NCBI GenBank assembly: GCA_011800805.1
Contig: MPNW01000184.1
Span: 68,155-132,154, forward strand
Origin: Hirudo medicinalis
Lineage: Eukaryota > Annelida > Clitellata > Hirudinida > Hirudinidae
Reading direction: 5' to 3'
DNA: 64,000 nucleotides
Positions 1 through 14,910 of this stretch are shown here, piece by piece. The notes below the pieces were generated by a model that was not told the origin of the DNA, made no database searches, and was given only the letters and a program-made list of their open reading frames with translations. Numbering within the stretch: position 1 is the stretch's first letter; the number at the start of each line of letters is the position of its first letter. Made by a program: the position numbers and the translations under genes.

Positions 1-157
1 ATAGTAATAGGTAATTTCAACATTCGTTGAAGATAGGATCAGTTACAATGTGTGGAACACAATGCTAGTGATTTGCTTTGAGCAAGTGAAGCATAAAATT
101 ATCCTCACATATATGATGAGATTTCCTGAGAGTTGCAGGGCTTTCTAATCGTCCGAT

Positions 158-2974
<2,817 letters not shown>

Positions 2975-4066
2975 CCTGGAAATTCTTCAGAGCCCGGCCG
3001 TCACCAGTTAGCCGCTTCGAGCTTGTCGCGGGCCATTTTATCGCGTCACCGTTAGTCACTCATATCAAGGGATTTTCGCAGACCTTAATTCCGTTGGCAT
3101 TTGCAATCGCTTGGGGTGTTATTTATTTTGTTTCTGTTGATCCGACATATAGACTGCCTAGAGAGCTTGGTGTTTATAGTTTTGAAATCTTTAGCTGACC
3201 CCGCCAGGGAATGAAGCCAATTGTCCGCGATCCGACCACGTCGCTCCCACTGTAAGATCGTCGCACAAACTTGGTCCATAACTTCGACCTGCACATGCTT
3301 TTCACAATTTATTTTTAGTGATTTATTCTTTTCAGCCACCTATGTTCAGCTTTTGAATGATTTGGTGAACTTATTTTGACTGACCTGGTTAATGAACTTG
3401 CCTCTATTAAAGTGTGTTTTTAGTCACCAAATTGCTTCGTTTCATGCTTAATTCATCCAGACCATAATTAACATGGCCACGAATTCAATTCAATTTACAA
3501 ACCTTCGATCTTGACAATGCATGACAGAGGTAGTGCAGTCAACACTGCTGCAAGGTGCTTTCTGTAACAATCACTCTCAACATATCAGCCCTTTATTACA
3601 AAGGTATAGCATTGCAGCAATCAAAATAAGGACCAAAGAAACTGTACATCTATCACACCAGCTCGCTTCAACAAAACCGTGGCCAGTTGTTGCAATTACG
3701 TAATGCAGACGCATAGAGCACATCACGGCTTCCTCGAAAGAACCACAGAATTAAGGGAGGTCGGGACCTCCGGGGGTAGCACATCCAAAACCCCCGGTTA
3801 ATGTCTCGTGAGGACGCATTTGGGGGCCATCGAAATGGCAGAAAATGGACTAACAAACAAACCACTTGGGTTTTGAAGAAACTCAAACAAAACAAAAATT
3901 ATCACTTAAGCCTCAGAGGTGTTGTTTACTGACTCCGACAGACATTATCGGCCTTCAACAAGAAAATTGCATCGGAACAAAAAAGAAACAGAATGGGTGA
4001 ATAATTTCTGACATGCATCGGATGCCGGAAAAGACCGGCAAAGAATTCAAACAAGCATCGGGCGGC
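2975..4066. other. Convergent 3' intergenic region
   Basis: About 1.1 kb lies between the stop codons of the EEIG/FAM102 gene (+) and the FAM193 gene (-). It should hold both 3' UTRs. A TTTATT at about 3591-3596 is AATAAA on the minus strand and could be the FAM193 polyadenylation signal. Short open frames here start with non-ATG codons and show no family signal, so none is called as a gene. Confidence 0.5.
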
Positions 4067-7000
4067 TTAAGAGTTGCAACTCTGCGGGGGTTTCCTCCTG
4101 TTGAAGATGTCCTTGACATTCAGATTCACTCTCAGTTTCTCTCTCACAGGCAGAGGTGGTGTGTTGAAGCAGAACCTGAAGAAGTAATTGACATAGCATG
4201 ATGGGAACTATTAATATTGTATTAATACCATTTTTAGGGATGGCTAAGGTTTTAAAGTCCTTGAATTAATCACAAAAATTAAATGCACATAAGTATTTTT
4301 AAATAATATCAGAACAATTTGAAATATTCTCTGAGGGATATTTTCCTCACCTTTTAAACTCCTCGATCTCTCTGTCGTCCTCCCCGAGATCTTCTTCATC
4401 GTTGGGTTTAAATATTTCCTCTGATCAACAAGATACATAATAAGATTAGCTTGTGTAATAAGTTTGTCGTTAATGATATAAATAATTAACGACGACGGTC
4501 TACCTACCGAATGACAAGTCGGAACAGACTTTGTTTCTCTTCTTTTGCTTTTTGTTCTTTGAGGAACTTGGGGGAGGTGATGATTCAGTGGAAGCCTAAA
4601 CATCAAATAATAACAAATTACCCTTCGAAGGACACCATACAAATTAAGAACCTATGTTTTATCTCACATGCACAGAGCTCTTAGTATTGTTGCTAACAAC
4701 GGCAGAAGTATGGTTCTGTTGACAACTACTGGCAGAAGGTTTTGCATTTTGGCATGTGCCATTTGCCTTTGAGAGAACTGTTATCATGCCACTGAGAAGG
4801 CATGCAGCTGAAGGACTCGATTTGCTTTGCTTTGAGGTGAAAGAAACACGACAAGTTCCATTTTCTTTGACTTCTTTAGCCTGAGAGATGTTGTTCTTCA
4901 AGGAGTCTGTCTTTTGGATAGATGCCTTCTGCTTGTGACTCTGGTCTGAAGTTTTTCGACCATCCATTCTTTTTGACTTGGATTGAGGAGACGGTGGAGG
5001 GGTAAGGCCCGCTTTCAACACTGAGTCTGAAACCATCTTTGAATCGACATCGACAGAGTTTACCTGGCAATCTACGTCGGATCCCGTCGCCTTGGACAAT
5101 GGATTCAGTTTGTCCTGCTGGCAGCATCCCATTCGAAGAGAATCCTTTCTTACAGTTGGATCAATTCTCCTCTCATTATCTTCCTTACCTGTAGGTATTT
5201 CAAATTTTTTGGAAGAGTTTATCTTCAGTATCGGGACTGAATTTTCAAGCGATGAGTGCGAAGAGGCAGTCGAGGTAGCTACTGATCCCAAAATGATGGT
5301 AGGATGGACTCGAGTATCTAAGATAAAATTAATAAGGTTTAAAACCAAACAAAATATCTCAATCCCATTCAATTCTGAACCTTTAGGCTTCACTTCATTT
5401 CTTGCTTCAGGCATAGACTTGAAAGAAATAGATGATGGAGAATTACTGGTTTGCCGATGTTGCAACAAGCAGTGCGATTTTTTGTCAAAAATTAAATTGT
5501 CTGATGTCTCAGAGGTGCTTTTGGAGATGATCTCCTTAGTCTGCAAGGCATAGGAATTGTTGTTTGAATTGTTCACAAGTTTCTGAAATATCAATAAACA
5601 CCTTCTTATTTTTTCCTGACTTCTTTTTTATCCCAGAGCTTTTCCTCTGCTCTTTGGCGGACTGATCGATATTTTTCTTGCCCCCATTGATATAGTCGAT
5701 CAGCTCGTCTACTGATTTCAAACCAGAACTCTGTTCAGGCGATGAACTTTTTGATGCTGGAGCAGAGTTGTGACTCAAGTTTGCCATCCCCTTTTGCATT
5801 GTTTTCGATGAGCTTTGCTGGAATGTTTAAATTTGATTAAATGTTCAAATACATTTATTTAAACAACTTTTTAAATCGACCCTAATGACACATCATTAAG
5901 TTAGCCTGCCTCTTGAGGAGGTTAAATAACAAAGTTTCTTAATGATGCAACCATGCTACTTCAGTTAATTAATATTGTAAGGGTGAAAGAACTTGAGTAA
6001 GGCCTAAAATTTCAATTTCCAAACATCATAAAAGTGCAAAAACCTTCTTTTTCAATTTTTGTCTCAACCTGTCTCGGCATTCCGCAAAATTTTTACTTGT
6101 CGGCGCATTTGATTGCTGTAAACAAACGATTAATAAACTTAAAAAAAAAGAAAAAGAAATCCATGATGCAATTTGGATGCCTACTGTTTCATGTCCAAAG
6201 AATTCACAATGCCAACATTCGCAGTGCGACTTCCCGTTCGGATCCTTCTGGCCACCCGACGACTTGTCGTCTGCCTCGCAACTGGGGAGATGCGAGTGGG
6301 GGGAAGTGTCGCACTCTTCTTTGTCTAACCCACCATCCCCAGCACCCACCATGTGACCATTGCAGCTAGGTGCTCTGCATCGATTCGACTCCTGAGATTG
6401 TTTCGACGGCTGCTGAGGTACGGTGAAAGATCCCTGTTTCTGATTGGACGATGAGATAGACCCTCCATCACCACTTCCTGACTTTGGTTGAGAGGCAGCC
6501 TTGGTTTGTTGCTGCTGCTTTTGACATGAATTTGGATGCTTGAGGGCCACCTGGTAATAGTTGCACGATGCTGAAGATTTTTTATCGTTTTGAGGTAGTA
6601 TCTTCTCGGGATGTTGCGTGGATCTGTCCTTTCCTGACTTTTTGTCCAAGGAATTTCCTGTGGTGTCATTCCTCTGGACCTTGATTTCACAACAACTTGC
6701 CTCGTCCACCAAGTTATGGGACCCAGTGAGAGTTTTTAAAATCTTATGCTCAGTTATTTTTGTTGGAGATCTCGAGGGATTTGTAGAGTTTTGAATCTTC
6801 GAAGTGCAACAGTGACTCAATGACAAGCTCGAATTAAACTGATCTTCAAGAGAAGTTACAGCATCAACCACATCAGGTAAGATGCAACTTGGAGATGAAG
6901 ATGGGGGTAACACTTGTCTTTCATTTGTGCAGAACCTCAAGCACTTGTTCCTCTCTTGGCTGCATTGTTGCTCAAGGGTCGGTAATAAAAACCTCTGGCT

Positions 7001-10000
7001 GAAATTGTTTTCAACGATAGTCTTTTGAGAAAATGGAGGCTGAGTCGAATAGTCGATGAAGTTTTCAATTATCGATTTTGGAGAAAATGATGCTTCACTG
7101 GGATAATCAATGAAATGAGATGTCTTCAAGAGAAGTTCTGCGTTTGTCAATGGAGCCATCTTAGAGTACTCCAAATCGCCAGACGTCTGAAGGGCAATTG
7201 CATCGGCATGTGAGTAACGTCATTTAACAATGTCAAATAATCACAACTCACGTGAATTCCGTCCTCGTGAATGTCGTAGTCTTCGTCATCGTCGTCGTCT
7301 TCTTCTCCGTTCTGGTTAGCCTTTAGCATGAACTTGAGGATGTGCTTGGGATTCTTTTTGTTGTAGGAGAGCAAGCAGAGGGACTCCTTCTTGCAATTGA
7401 GGCAGTTGCAGTAAGGTACAACCTCCCTCTGCTGCAGAAGGAAGGACTGATTGCATCGGTTCACGAGCTGCTCACAATCAAGTATTTTAAAGGCCATTGT
7501 TATCTTGCTCGAGCGTCAATGATTAGGAATGAACACATCAATAAATGACACTTCAAATGCTGATTGTTTATAAAACTTGCCTCTGATGAAGAATTTTCAA
7601 TACTTGGGCAAAAATCTGGAAGGTGGATCTGTTGGGCATCGTGAAAGTCATCATCATCCTCGTCGTCGTCGTCTTCTTCTTCTTCATCTTCTTCATCATC
7701 CTCATCATCTTCATCTTCACTGGAAACTCCACCACCATCTCCCCTCCTTCTCTCTTTGCTGAGACAAGATATTTAAGAAGGAAATTGAAAGGAAAATGTT
7801 AAAAGACAATTATTTTACAGCCATTAAGAGTGCACTTGAAGTGAAATTAAATCTTGTATTCATTTCTTATCATTGCACCACGGCACTGCTAGGATGTTGT
7901 CGGACGAGAACCATCTCGTGGAAAAAACAAACCGGACATGTCCGTCTGCAAGGAAGGAATCGTCGCTGGACGACGAAGTGCTCCTGACGGAGGCAGAGTT
8001 GAGGTACTCCTGGAAGTCCGGTTCGTGCTTCTCGAACGAGGTCGGCGACAGACCTTCCTCCGAAATGACGTCGGGGCTGATGATGCCGCACGTGATCAGG
8101 TGCGACATGCCCGCCTCGTCGTAAGAACATCTAAGTGCGAAGCGTTCGTCGATTGTGAAAAAATAAATATAATACATACATATATATTAGACGGATATAG
8201 ATCATAAATTCTACTCAGTTAAGAATAAAGAAAACAGTTTCATTTACTTGACTGTTCTGCAGTTGGGACATTGCGTTTCGTCGGCACGACCGTGAATCCA
8301 GAGTTCCTCGAAGGATTCCACTCTCTTGCTGTTGCTAAAATTACTCTTCTGTTAATTGTTTCCAGGATTGTAATCCAGATAAGCACCACAAAAATATTAC
8401 AATAAAATTCAAATCATTCTTTACGCTTCAAAGCTTATAAAGAGATAGGATGTTTTGATTGAGCTCTGCGAGGTACATTGAAAATATTAACAATCGGAAG
8501 ATTAAAATATCATTAACTTCATGATGAAACCAGTTATTTTGTACTTAACTAGATTTCTTAATTTAGACTTACAATAACCTATAAAATAGAATCATAAATC
8601 AAAATGAGAAATATCAAATCCCATAATTAAAATTTCATAATTCAATTTCACAACACCAAATCAGAATTTAAGGAATATAAAGTCTTTGCAATGTGATCAT
8701 TAATTGCCTTTAATTATGTTAATGGAGAAGAATCTGCACCCAAATCCCTCTTCCAATGACATTTTAGGCATCCAATAATTCTTCTTTTAATAAATTTCTT
8801 AGCAAATTATTGTGATCACCAAGTTAGCTACCTTGACGTCTTATCATCATTGCGACGTTGACGTAACAATGGTTGCAAATCGAAACAGCAATCGCTACAA
8901 ATTATAAAATGATTTCCAAGAACTCAGCAGACAATATCTCTTACTCGAAGGCGTCTGGTGAGAGACAACCGCCCTGGATTTCCTTCAAGAGTTGCCTTTG
9001 TTTTTTGATAAATTCAAGTCCGTCGATGAGGCAGTGCTTTCGTTCTTTCATTTTCTCCTGCGTCGAACGATCGACGACATTTAAACGACCTCGAGGAAAT
9101 TAACGGACGAGCAAAAAGAGATTCTCACAATTTCGTACGTCTCGTCATATTTTTCGATGTTCTGCTGGCAAGACTTCCAAAACTGATTGACCTCCAGCAT
9201 CTCCTTGACGAACCTCTCGTGCTCCGACAAAACTTTGTTGTACTTCCTCATCAGAGACTCCTGCTCTTTAGATAGTTTCTCTCGCTGCCTTTTCATTAGA
9301 TCTCGACTGAAGGAGAAATGTTTTCGATCGATCCATGAAAAAGTATTCATCGTAAACTCAAAGAACGTACGGATTTCAATGCAACGAAAGGAGAAAACAA
9401 TGGAAACCTGATGATGTCGGCAGCTTCCGGCAGGCACTTCTGGACGACGGGCTCATTGAAAATGACGCAACAAAAGAGGTACTTATTGTGCAGTTGCCAC
9501 GTTGCATTGAATTGGCTCATATGTTGTTCAACCTTGCAAAGGAAACAAATCCTATGAAGCGAGCGAGAACCACTTCGATTCCAACGACCGAACACTAACG
9601 AGTGGGCTGAGAACGTCTGCCAGGAACTCGCAGGCAGTACAAAGGTGCGTGTACTTGTGGAGAATGATGGACATGAAGTTGTAGGCCACGTCTGCAGTGT
9701 CCGTCCTCTCACGAGCGGTTTTCTTGAGTATGTGAACCTTCATGTTGATCAGCATCTGTCGACATCGCTTCTCGAGTTTCTTAAACAAGTAGTGGCAGTT
9801 CATCTGACATAACCTGCATCGATATTGCAGGTTAATAATAATATCGATGCAAAGAAATCCTACATTTTAAATAAGTTTCTAAAATATCTTATGAAAACAA
9901 GACACCGTCCGCAAAACTAAGATCGCTTTACTTTGCCACGTGGCTTTTGAGGGCCAAAAGGTCGGGCGTGCTTAAGACCGTCGTGGCTCGTTCGGCACCG

Positions 10001-11450
10001 AAAACCCGTCCGACGGCCTCCGCGACCGCCGTCCAGATCTTTTGAAACTCTTTCTTCTGATGCAGAGAGGATTCCCTGGTCGAACGGAAATACAAAAATC
10101 AACCCGAAGAAATGAACTGGGAATAAAAATAATCCTGTTCTCACCTGTCGCTCTGACAGTTGATGCAAGGACAGTGAGAACTGCTCGATGCTTCGTCGCA
10201 AGAATCACATCGAGATGAGTGACTGCAGTTCTGTAAGTTTAACAAAACTATTTATGTAGTGTAAACTCCACCTAGTTTAAAAACAAAACATTTTAAAATA
10301 GAATATTATACATATTTTTTAATGATTTTAGATAAAATCAAACTCTTACAGAATTATATTAAAAATCAAGCGATTCAAAATAATGGTAAATTTACAACAA
10401 GTAAATTTCGACAATAACATCCAATTAATTATAAAGATTAGTAAATATAAAATTATTAGGAAATTGAAATGACACAAATTTGAACTCACAACTTGCAGAC
10501 GTGCCCTCTTACATTCTTCTTCGACCACTCTCTCACAAGTTGGACATAACCAGTGTATGAACTGCAATGTGTGCTAGTCTCATTATTAGAGTCAGATAAA
10601 GATAGACATTTTTAGGTTAGCATTGACATTATCACAGTATTATCAACAATGGCTCCAAAAACATTATCATTGTAAGCGATAAGTTATAAAATAAACACTG
10701 TTACTGTCACCTCCATCACAACATTGTATTTAATAACAGTGCATTTTATGGTTCAATCAATTCAAAAGGGTGACAGCATTGAGTACTTAGAAGCAAAATA
10801 CTGATGCACTATGCAAATTATCACATGGCACGAATCATTGAAATTTATAATTTCAGCAGATGGTGAAATGTCTAACCCCGTGAAATGGTGAAACTTTGGA
10901 CAATTCACTTGGGAATTCTGAATAGCAATAAACATTGTAAAAAAATATCTTACAAAACATCCACACATAAAACTAAACATTAATTAGCATCTAAATAAAT
11001 AATTAATTTTTTGAACCTTGGTCGCTATCCTCACTCCTGACACACTGGCACATGGAACAGCGGTCAATGAACAAATCATTAGGTATCATGTCGTGATGGC
11101 CAGAAGTTATGAGTGGCTGGAAAGAGGCAATATGTAACTACATTATACAGAGTTAATGTGGTAATAGTTGAAGTTCAAAAAGTTAGACTGACCATGGCTT
11201 TAAGCACAATATGTAAATAATGAGAGCATAATTACATGAGTTTGCAGACGGACATAGAAAAAATGATTGTCATTGTTGGTAAATGTAAAAAAAAAAGGAG
11301 TGCAAGTACTTCATTGGAATCGAGGATGGGTATGTCGGAAAAGTCAGGAACAATTCCGTGCAAGGGTAAGTTCATTGCCGATGCCCCATCGACCGACAGA
11401 CACTGAAAGTCGGAATTTTTAACAAAATTTTGCCCGTTCTCGGCACTCAT
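4067..11450 (-). CDS. FAM193 family protein (FAM193A/B-like), 22 coding exons
   Basis: Coding exons in transcription order: 11450-11310, 11116-11017, 10917-10877, 10561-10493, 10230-10145, 10075-9932, 9813-9600, 9532-9408, 9306-9129, 9057-8945, 8328-8248, 8130-7933, 7758-7581, 7503-7252, 7186-6185, 6115-6044, 5817-5602, 5540-5381, 5317-4668, 4595-4508, 4420-4351 and 4175-4067. They sum to 4287 nt (1428 residues) with phase agreement at every junction. The N-terminal half is rich in paired cysteines (CSMCQC, CPTCERVVEEEC, CDSCDE, CPCINC, CTACEF, CPNC). Exon 9 (about residues 307-366) is a charged probable coiled coil. Exon 13 holds a long Asp/Glu run (about residues 510-540). CECWHCEFFGH ends the large Ser-rich exon 15, and the C-terminus has EIEEFKRFCFNTPP; both motifs are diagnostic of FAM193. 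The family has no settled biochemical function. The start is the first ATG of an open first exon; a 5' non-coding exon is possible. The human proteins are about 800-1270 residues. Confidence 0.93.
7581..7758 (-). other. FAM193 exon 13: acidic exon followed by a GC-AG intron
   Basis: This 178-nt exon encodes an almost uninterrupted Asp/Glu run. It is followed on the coding strand by GAG|gcaagt, a GC donor with otherwise perfect consensus. No GT donor in the exon keeps the frame, while the GC donor gives exact phase 0 into the next exon (7503-7252). This is visible in the sequence and rests on phase logic. Confidence 0.75.
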
Positions 11451-12747
11451 TATGTTCTTCTCTAAGCTACAACTTGCAAAATTAGCACAATTTCCAAAGT
11501 GGCAAGACCGACAGACTGTTTATCGGAGACCTTTTAAGATGGCGAAAAATGCTCGATGATAAACAAGGAATGTGCTGCTTGTGAGAAATTAAAACTGACT
11601 AGTTGGTACGACCTGATTATGAGAGGTAAAACATGCCACATATTGTATAGTTATGTGATTTATAATCAAAAAATTTATGTTAAAAAAGTTGCCCTATAAA
11701 ATGATAATAAAACGTCGTATGCAAATGAAACCAGATGATTTAACATAGATTCGATAAAATTATTTACATAATTTCTTTGACTTTAGAGCAACCGGCAATC
11801 ATTGTGTAGAGGCAATTCAAAATAATTCTAACAATTTACGACCCTCCGACAGGAGTGTCTAAAGGAAAATTTTCTCTAAATTATGAATTACTTTCACAGC
11901 TTTATATCGTATTTAAAGTAAGTAACAATTTGGAATTTTGATTTTCAAAAGTTTGCTCCAGATATGACTAGTCAACATTCTTCGAATAAGGACTGATTAT
12001 CTTATTTACATAATAAATTTATTTAATTGTTGAGTTACATGTTCATTAAATAATTTATGAAAATAACAATGCCAATGTAATTCAATGTAAATTGCATACA
12101 CTACACTACGTCATCGTCATTCTACTTGTTTTCAGGGAACACTTGGCTCGACTTCCGTAAAATTCTGCCGAATTTAGCTGAAGACTTATTTCGCTTCGCA
12201 TTCTCTGAAGTTGATATTATATGCTTTAATGTTTAAAAGTAAGGGAGGGAAAAATGTCTTCCTTCTAAGTCCCTGGCTTGATTGTTTTTCCAATCGTCTT
12301 AGAAATGAATATCTAGGTGAACAGATTTTGTGCTTCATAAAAAACGCTATTAACAGTAAATCAGTTTACTCTTATCAGAACAATCTGATGTTATTGGATC
12401 TGTGTAGTGAAGAGAAGATATTGAAACGGGAAGGCAATTTGCTAATCCCCCATTTCTATTATTTACTTTGGGACAATTAGTTCTGATTGGACATACAAAC
12501 TATTCGTTTTCGGTCGATAAATTTTCTTGATCTACCGGATGATGTGCTAAATAATTGCACGATTTGAAATTATTTGCATCACTTTAAAGAAAAATTGCAT
12601 CAATGACAACTGAGGAGATAGGAGTGCTGATGTAATAATGCTTATATTTTGACATAGCATGTATCAACTTTTTAAATAAACCTCGTGTGAAATTAGAAAA
12701 ATTAAGACATTGACAATTTAATATAATCACAAAAAGTAAACACCACG

Positions 12748-12831
<84 letters not shown>

Positions 12832-12860
12832 TTAATAATAATAATAACAATTTTAATAAN

Positions 12861-12943
<83 letters not shown>

Positions 12944-13651
12944 TTAATAATAATAATAACAATTTTAATAATAACAACGATACGCTTGAACTCTCCCTAA
13001 TGACCAGTTAGAGCCTTCATTCGTTAGACTTGCTGACAAATTAAACATTAACCAATCTTATCCAATCTCATTCCGCCTCTCAATTTAGTGCCTTGGTGGT
13101 CCTCCTAGCAGAGTCTCTACTTTTCTACTTTTTTCATGGGGAAATAAATTTAAAGGCACATGCCAGTAAAGGGAAATTTATTGTAAACAAGTGGATGTTG
13201 GGTGAACTCCGGGTCAATAAGGAAGTGCTTGCCTGATATTTCCTTGTTTGCCATAAACATTGCCGACCAATACAATTGGGAGACCGTTTTTCCATAAATT
13301 GTCCTGTGATTTTTTTTTTAATTTTTATTTTCCAACAATTCAACCTCATTTGGCCAAACTTCTGATTTCCCACACAAAGTTCATCATTAAAAAGTAATTT
13401 TTTGAATGCGGAATCTTAGAGTTCAAAAATTCAAGTGAATTTATTCAGTCTAGCATCACAACTCGACGCCAACTCAAGGAAAATAATGCTCACAAACATT
13501 TCAGGACAACGATCAAACTGCAGATGGAATATTGATAATTATCAGTTGAACAGCAATTGGCGAATAATCTAGAAATTAATTTCATTTGAGGCGAAATCTT
13601 GAGACGCGGAAGATTGATGGACAACAGTCACTTAAGCTTCGAACTCTTCAT
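11451..13651. other. Intergenic region with a long AAT microsatellite and a scaffold join
   Basis: This lies upstream of the FAM193 start. It contains AT-rich sequence with no convincing gene; the longest open frames begin at TTG or lie inside the repeat. The FAM193 promoter should lie just above 11450. The (AAT)n tract and the single N are listed separately. Confidence 0.5.
12749..12975. repeat. (AAT)n microsatellite duplicated around a single N
   Basis: Almost pure TAA/AAT trinucleotides run for about 225 bp. The unique-looking tail at 12829-12859 (acattaat followed by aacaattttaat) recurs at 12941-12971, offset by 112 bp, with one N at 12860 between the copies. This looks like one repeat entered twice by two overlapping contig ends. 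Confidence 0.85.
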
Positions 13652-13885
13652 TCACGTAGAAGATGAACATCCGTAGTTCTTCTTGAAGAGGAAAACATGC
13701 ATAGCAGTCGACGAAGGAGGGTTGTTGTTCTTGTCCTCGCTTTGCCTCGATTCTTTGACCACGTTGGCGTGTTGTTTGTTCTTGTTGGATGGGTTGATCT
13801 TGGTGAAGTATATGTATCCGTAAATTGCTCCTGCAACCATGCAAAGAGCCATTAGGACGAGGAGTATGATGAGACCGATGAACAT
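13652..13885 (-). CDS. Candidate single-pass membrane microprotein, 77 residues
   Basis: This is an ATG-initiated open frame with no recognised family. Residues 1-28 form a strong hydrophobic helix (MFIGLIILLVLMALCMVAGA then IYGYIYF). It is followed by a polar, Lys/Asn/Ser/Gln-rich tail to residue 77, as expected of a small integral membrane protein with a short N-terminal or signal-anchor helix. The frame is uninterrupted in otherwise stop-dense AT-rich DNA. Two overlapping frames are also open downstream of the helix, so the C-terminal part could be read differently or be spliced. No neighbour suggests a function. It could also be a chance open frame. Confidence 0.45.
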   Translation of the reverse strand: MFIGLIILLVLMALCMVAGAIYGYIYFTKINPSNKNKQHANVVKESRQSEDKNNNPPSSTAMHVFLFKKNYGCSSST

Positions 13886-13991
13886 CTTCCTTTAATCGTT
13901 CTTCCTTTTTTCGGTGAGGGGGAGCTCGTGCGTTTTCCCTTTAACGACGCCACACTCTGTTAAAAACAATTTATTTATTCTTGACATCTTT

Positions 13992-14136
13992 TATAATATT
14001 ATTACGATATTATTATTATAATATTATTACGATATTATTATTATAATATTATTACGATATTATTATTATAATATTATTACGATATTATTATTATAATATT
14101 ATTACGATATTATTATTATAATATTATTATGATATT
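13992..14136. repeat. 25-bp AT-rich minisatellite
   Basis: The unit, gatattattattataat followed by attattac, repeats with a period of exactly 25 bp (gatat at 14006, 14031, 14056, 14081 and 14106) for five to six copies. The unit is rich in AATATT and TATAAT self-complementary blocks, so strands could fold into short hairpins. Confidence 0.9.
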
Positions 14137-14740
14137 TAACAAATCGATTATTGTAAATAATTACGAAACAAAGGCACCAAGATAAGGTAAGGAGAGAAAT
14201 GAGGCGATGAGTGAATAAATGGATAAGAAACACGACAATTTTATAAAAGTTTCTCTTTTGAACAAATGGACGACTTATTGGCATCGCACGGAGATAAGGA
14301 GATTAAAAATAATAACATAATTAACGATACAACAATAAATAATAAAATATAATTATTATTTAATGTTAACTAATTAATTAATTAATAACGTGATAGTCTA
14401 ATACAAATTTCCAGTCGTAACATCTGAATTAACAAATAATACTAACTCGTTCAGTATTTGAAAGTTGCTTATTTTAAACACGTATTAGTGATAACGTTAT
14501 CAATGCAAATGTCATTTTCACTTTAAACTTGTATATTACAAATATTCTACAATATTTCACAATTTTCACTTTAAATTGCAAAAACCTCAGCTTATTAAAC
14601 TTCGTTAATTGTGAATTCATTGGTTTCATCAATCTGCAATTCACAACAGGATGAAAAGGGATTGCCATTCTGTTCACGCTTCAATGAACACTTGAGACTC
14701 GAATTTCAATTGGAAATACAACCGCATCTTATTACGAGTG

Positions 14741-14910
14741 GTTGATGATGATGAAGATGATCGTGGTGGGGCTGTGAGGGTGGTGATGGTGACTATGGAG
14801 GGATTGATCATGGTGACGACGATGATGATGATGATGATGGTGGTGATGATGCTGCTGCTGCTGCTGATGATGATGGTGATGATGATGCTGATGCTGCTGA
14901 TGATGATTCT
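14741..14910 (+). repeat. GAT/GCT triplet microsatellite
   Basis: This is an imperfect (GAT)n tract with interspersed GGT and GCT triplets. The open frame across it is a simple-repeat artefact. Confidence 0.8.

Noticed and set aside
4244..4642. 132-codon minus-strand frame
   Set aside because: It is an out-of-frame read across FAM193 exons 20 and 21 and their intron; the true exons use another frame with matching phases.
7860..8207. Several long frames on both strands
   Set aside because: They are shadows of FAM193 exon 12 (8130-7933).
12584..12977. Poly-Leu and poly-Ile frames
   Set aside because: These are translations of the (AAT)n microsatellite, not genes.
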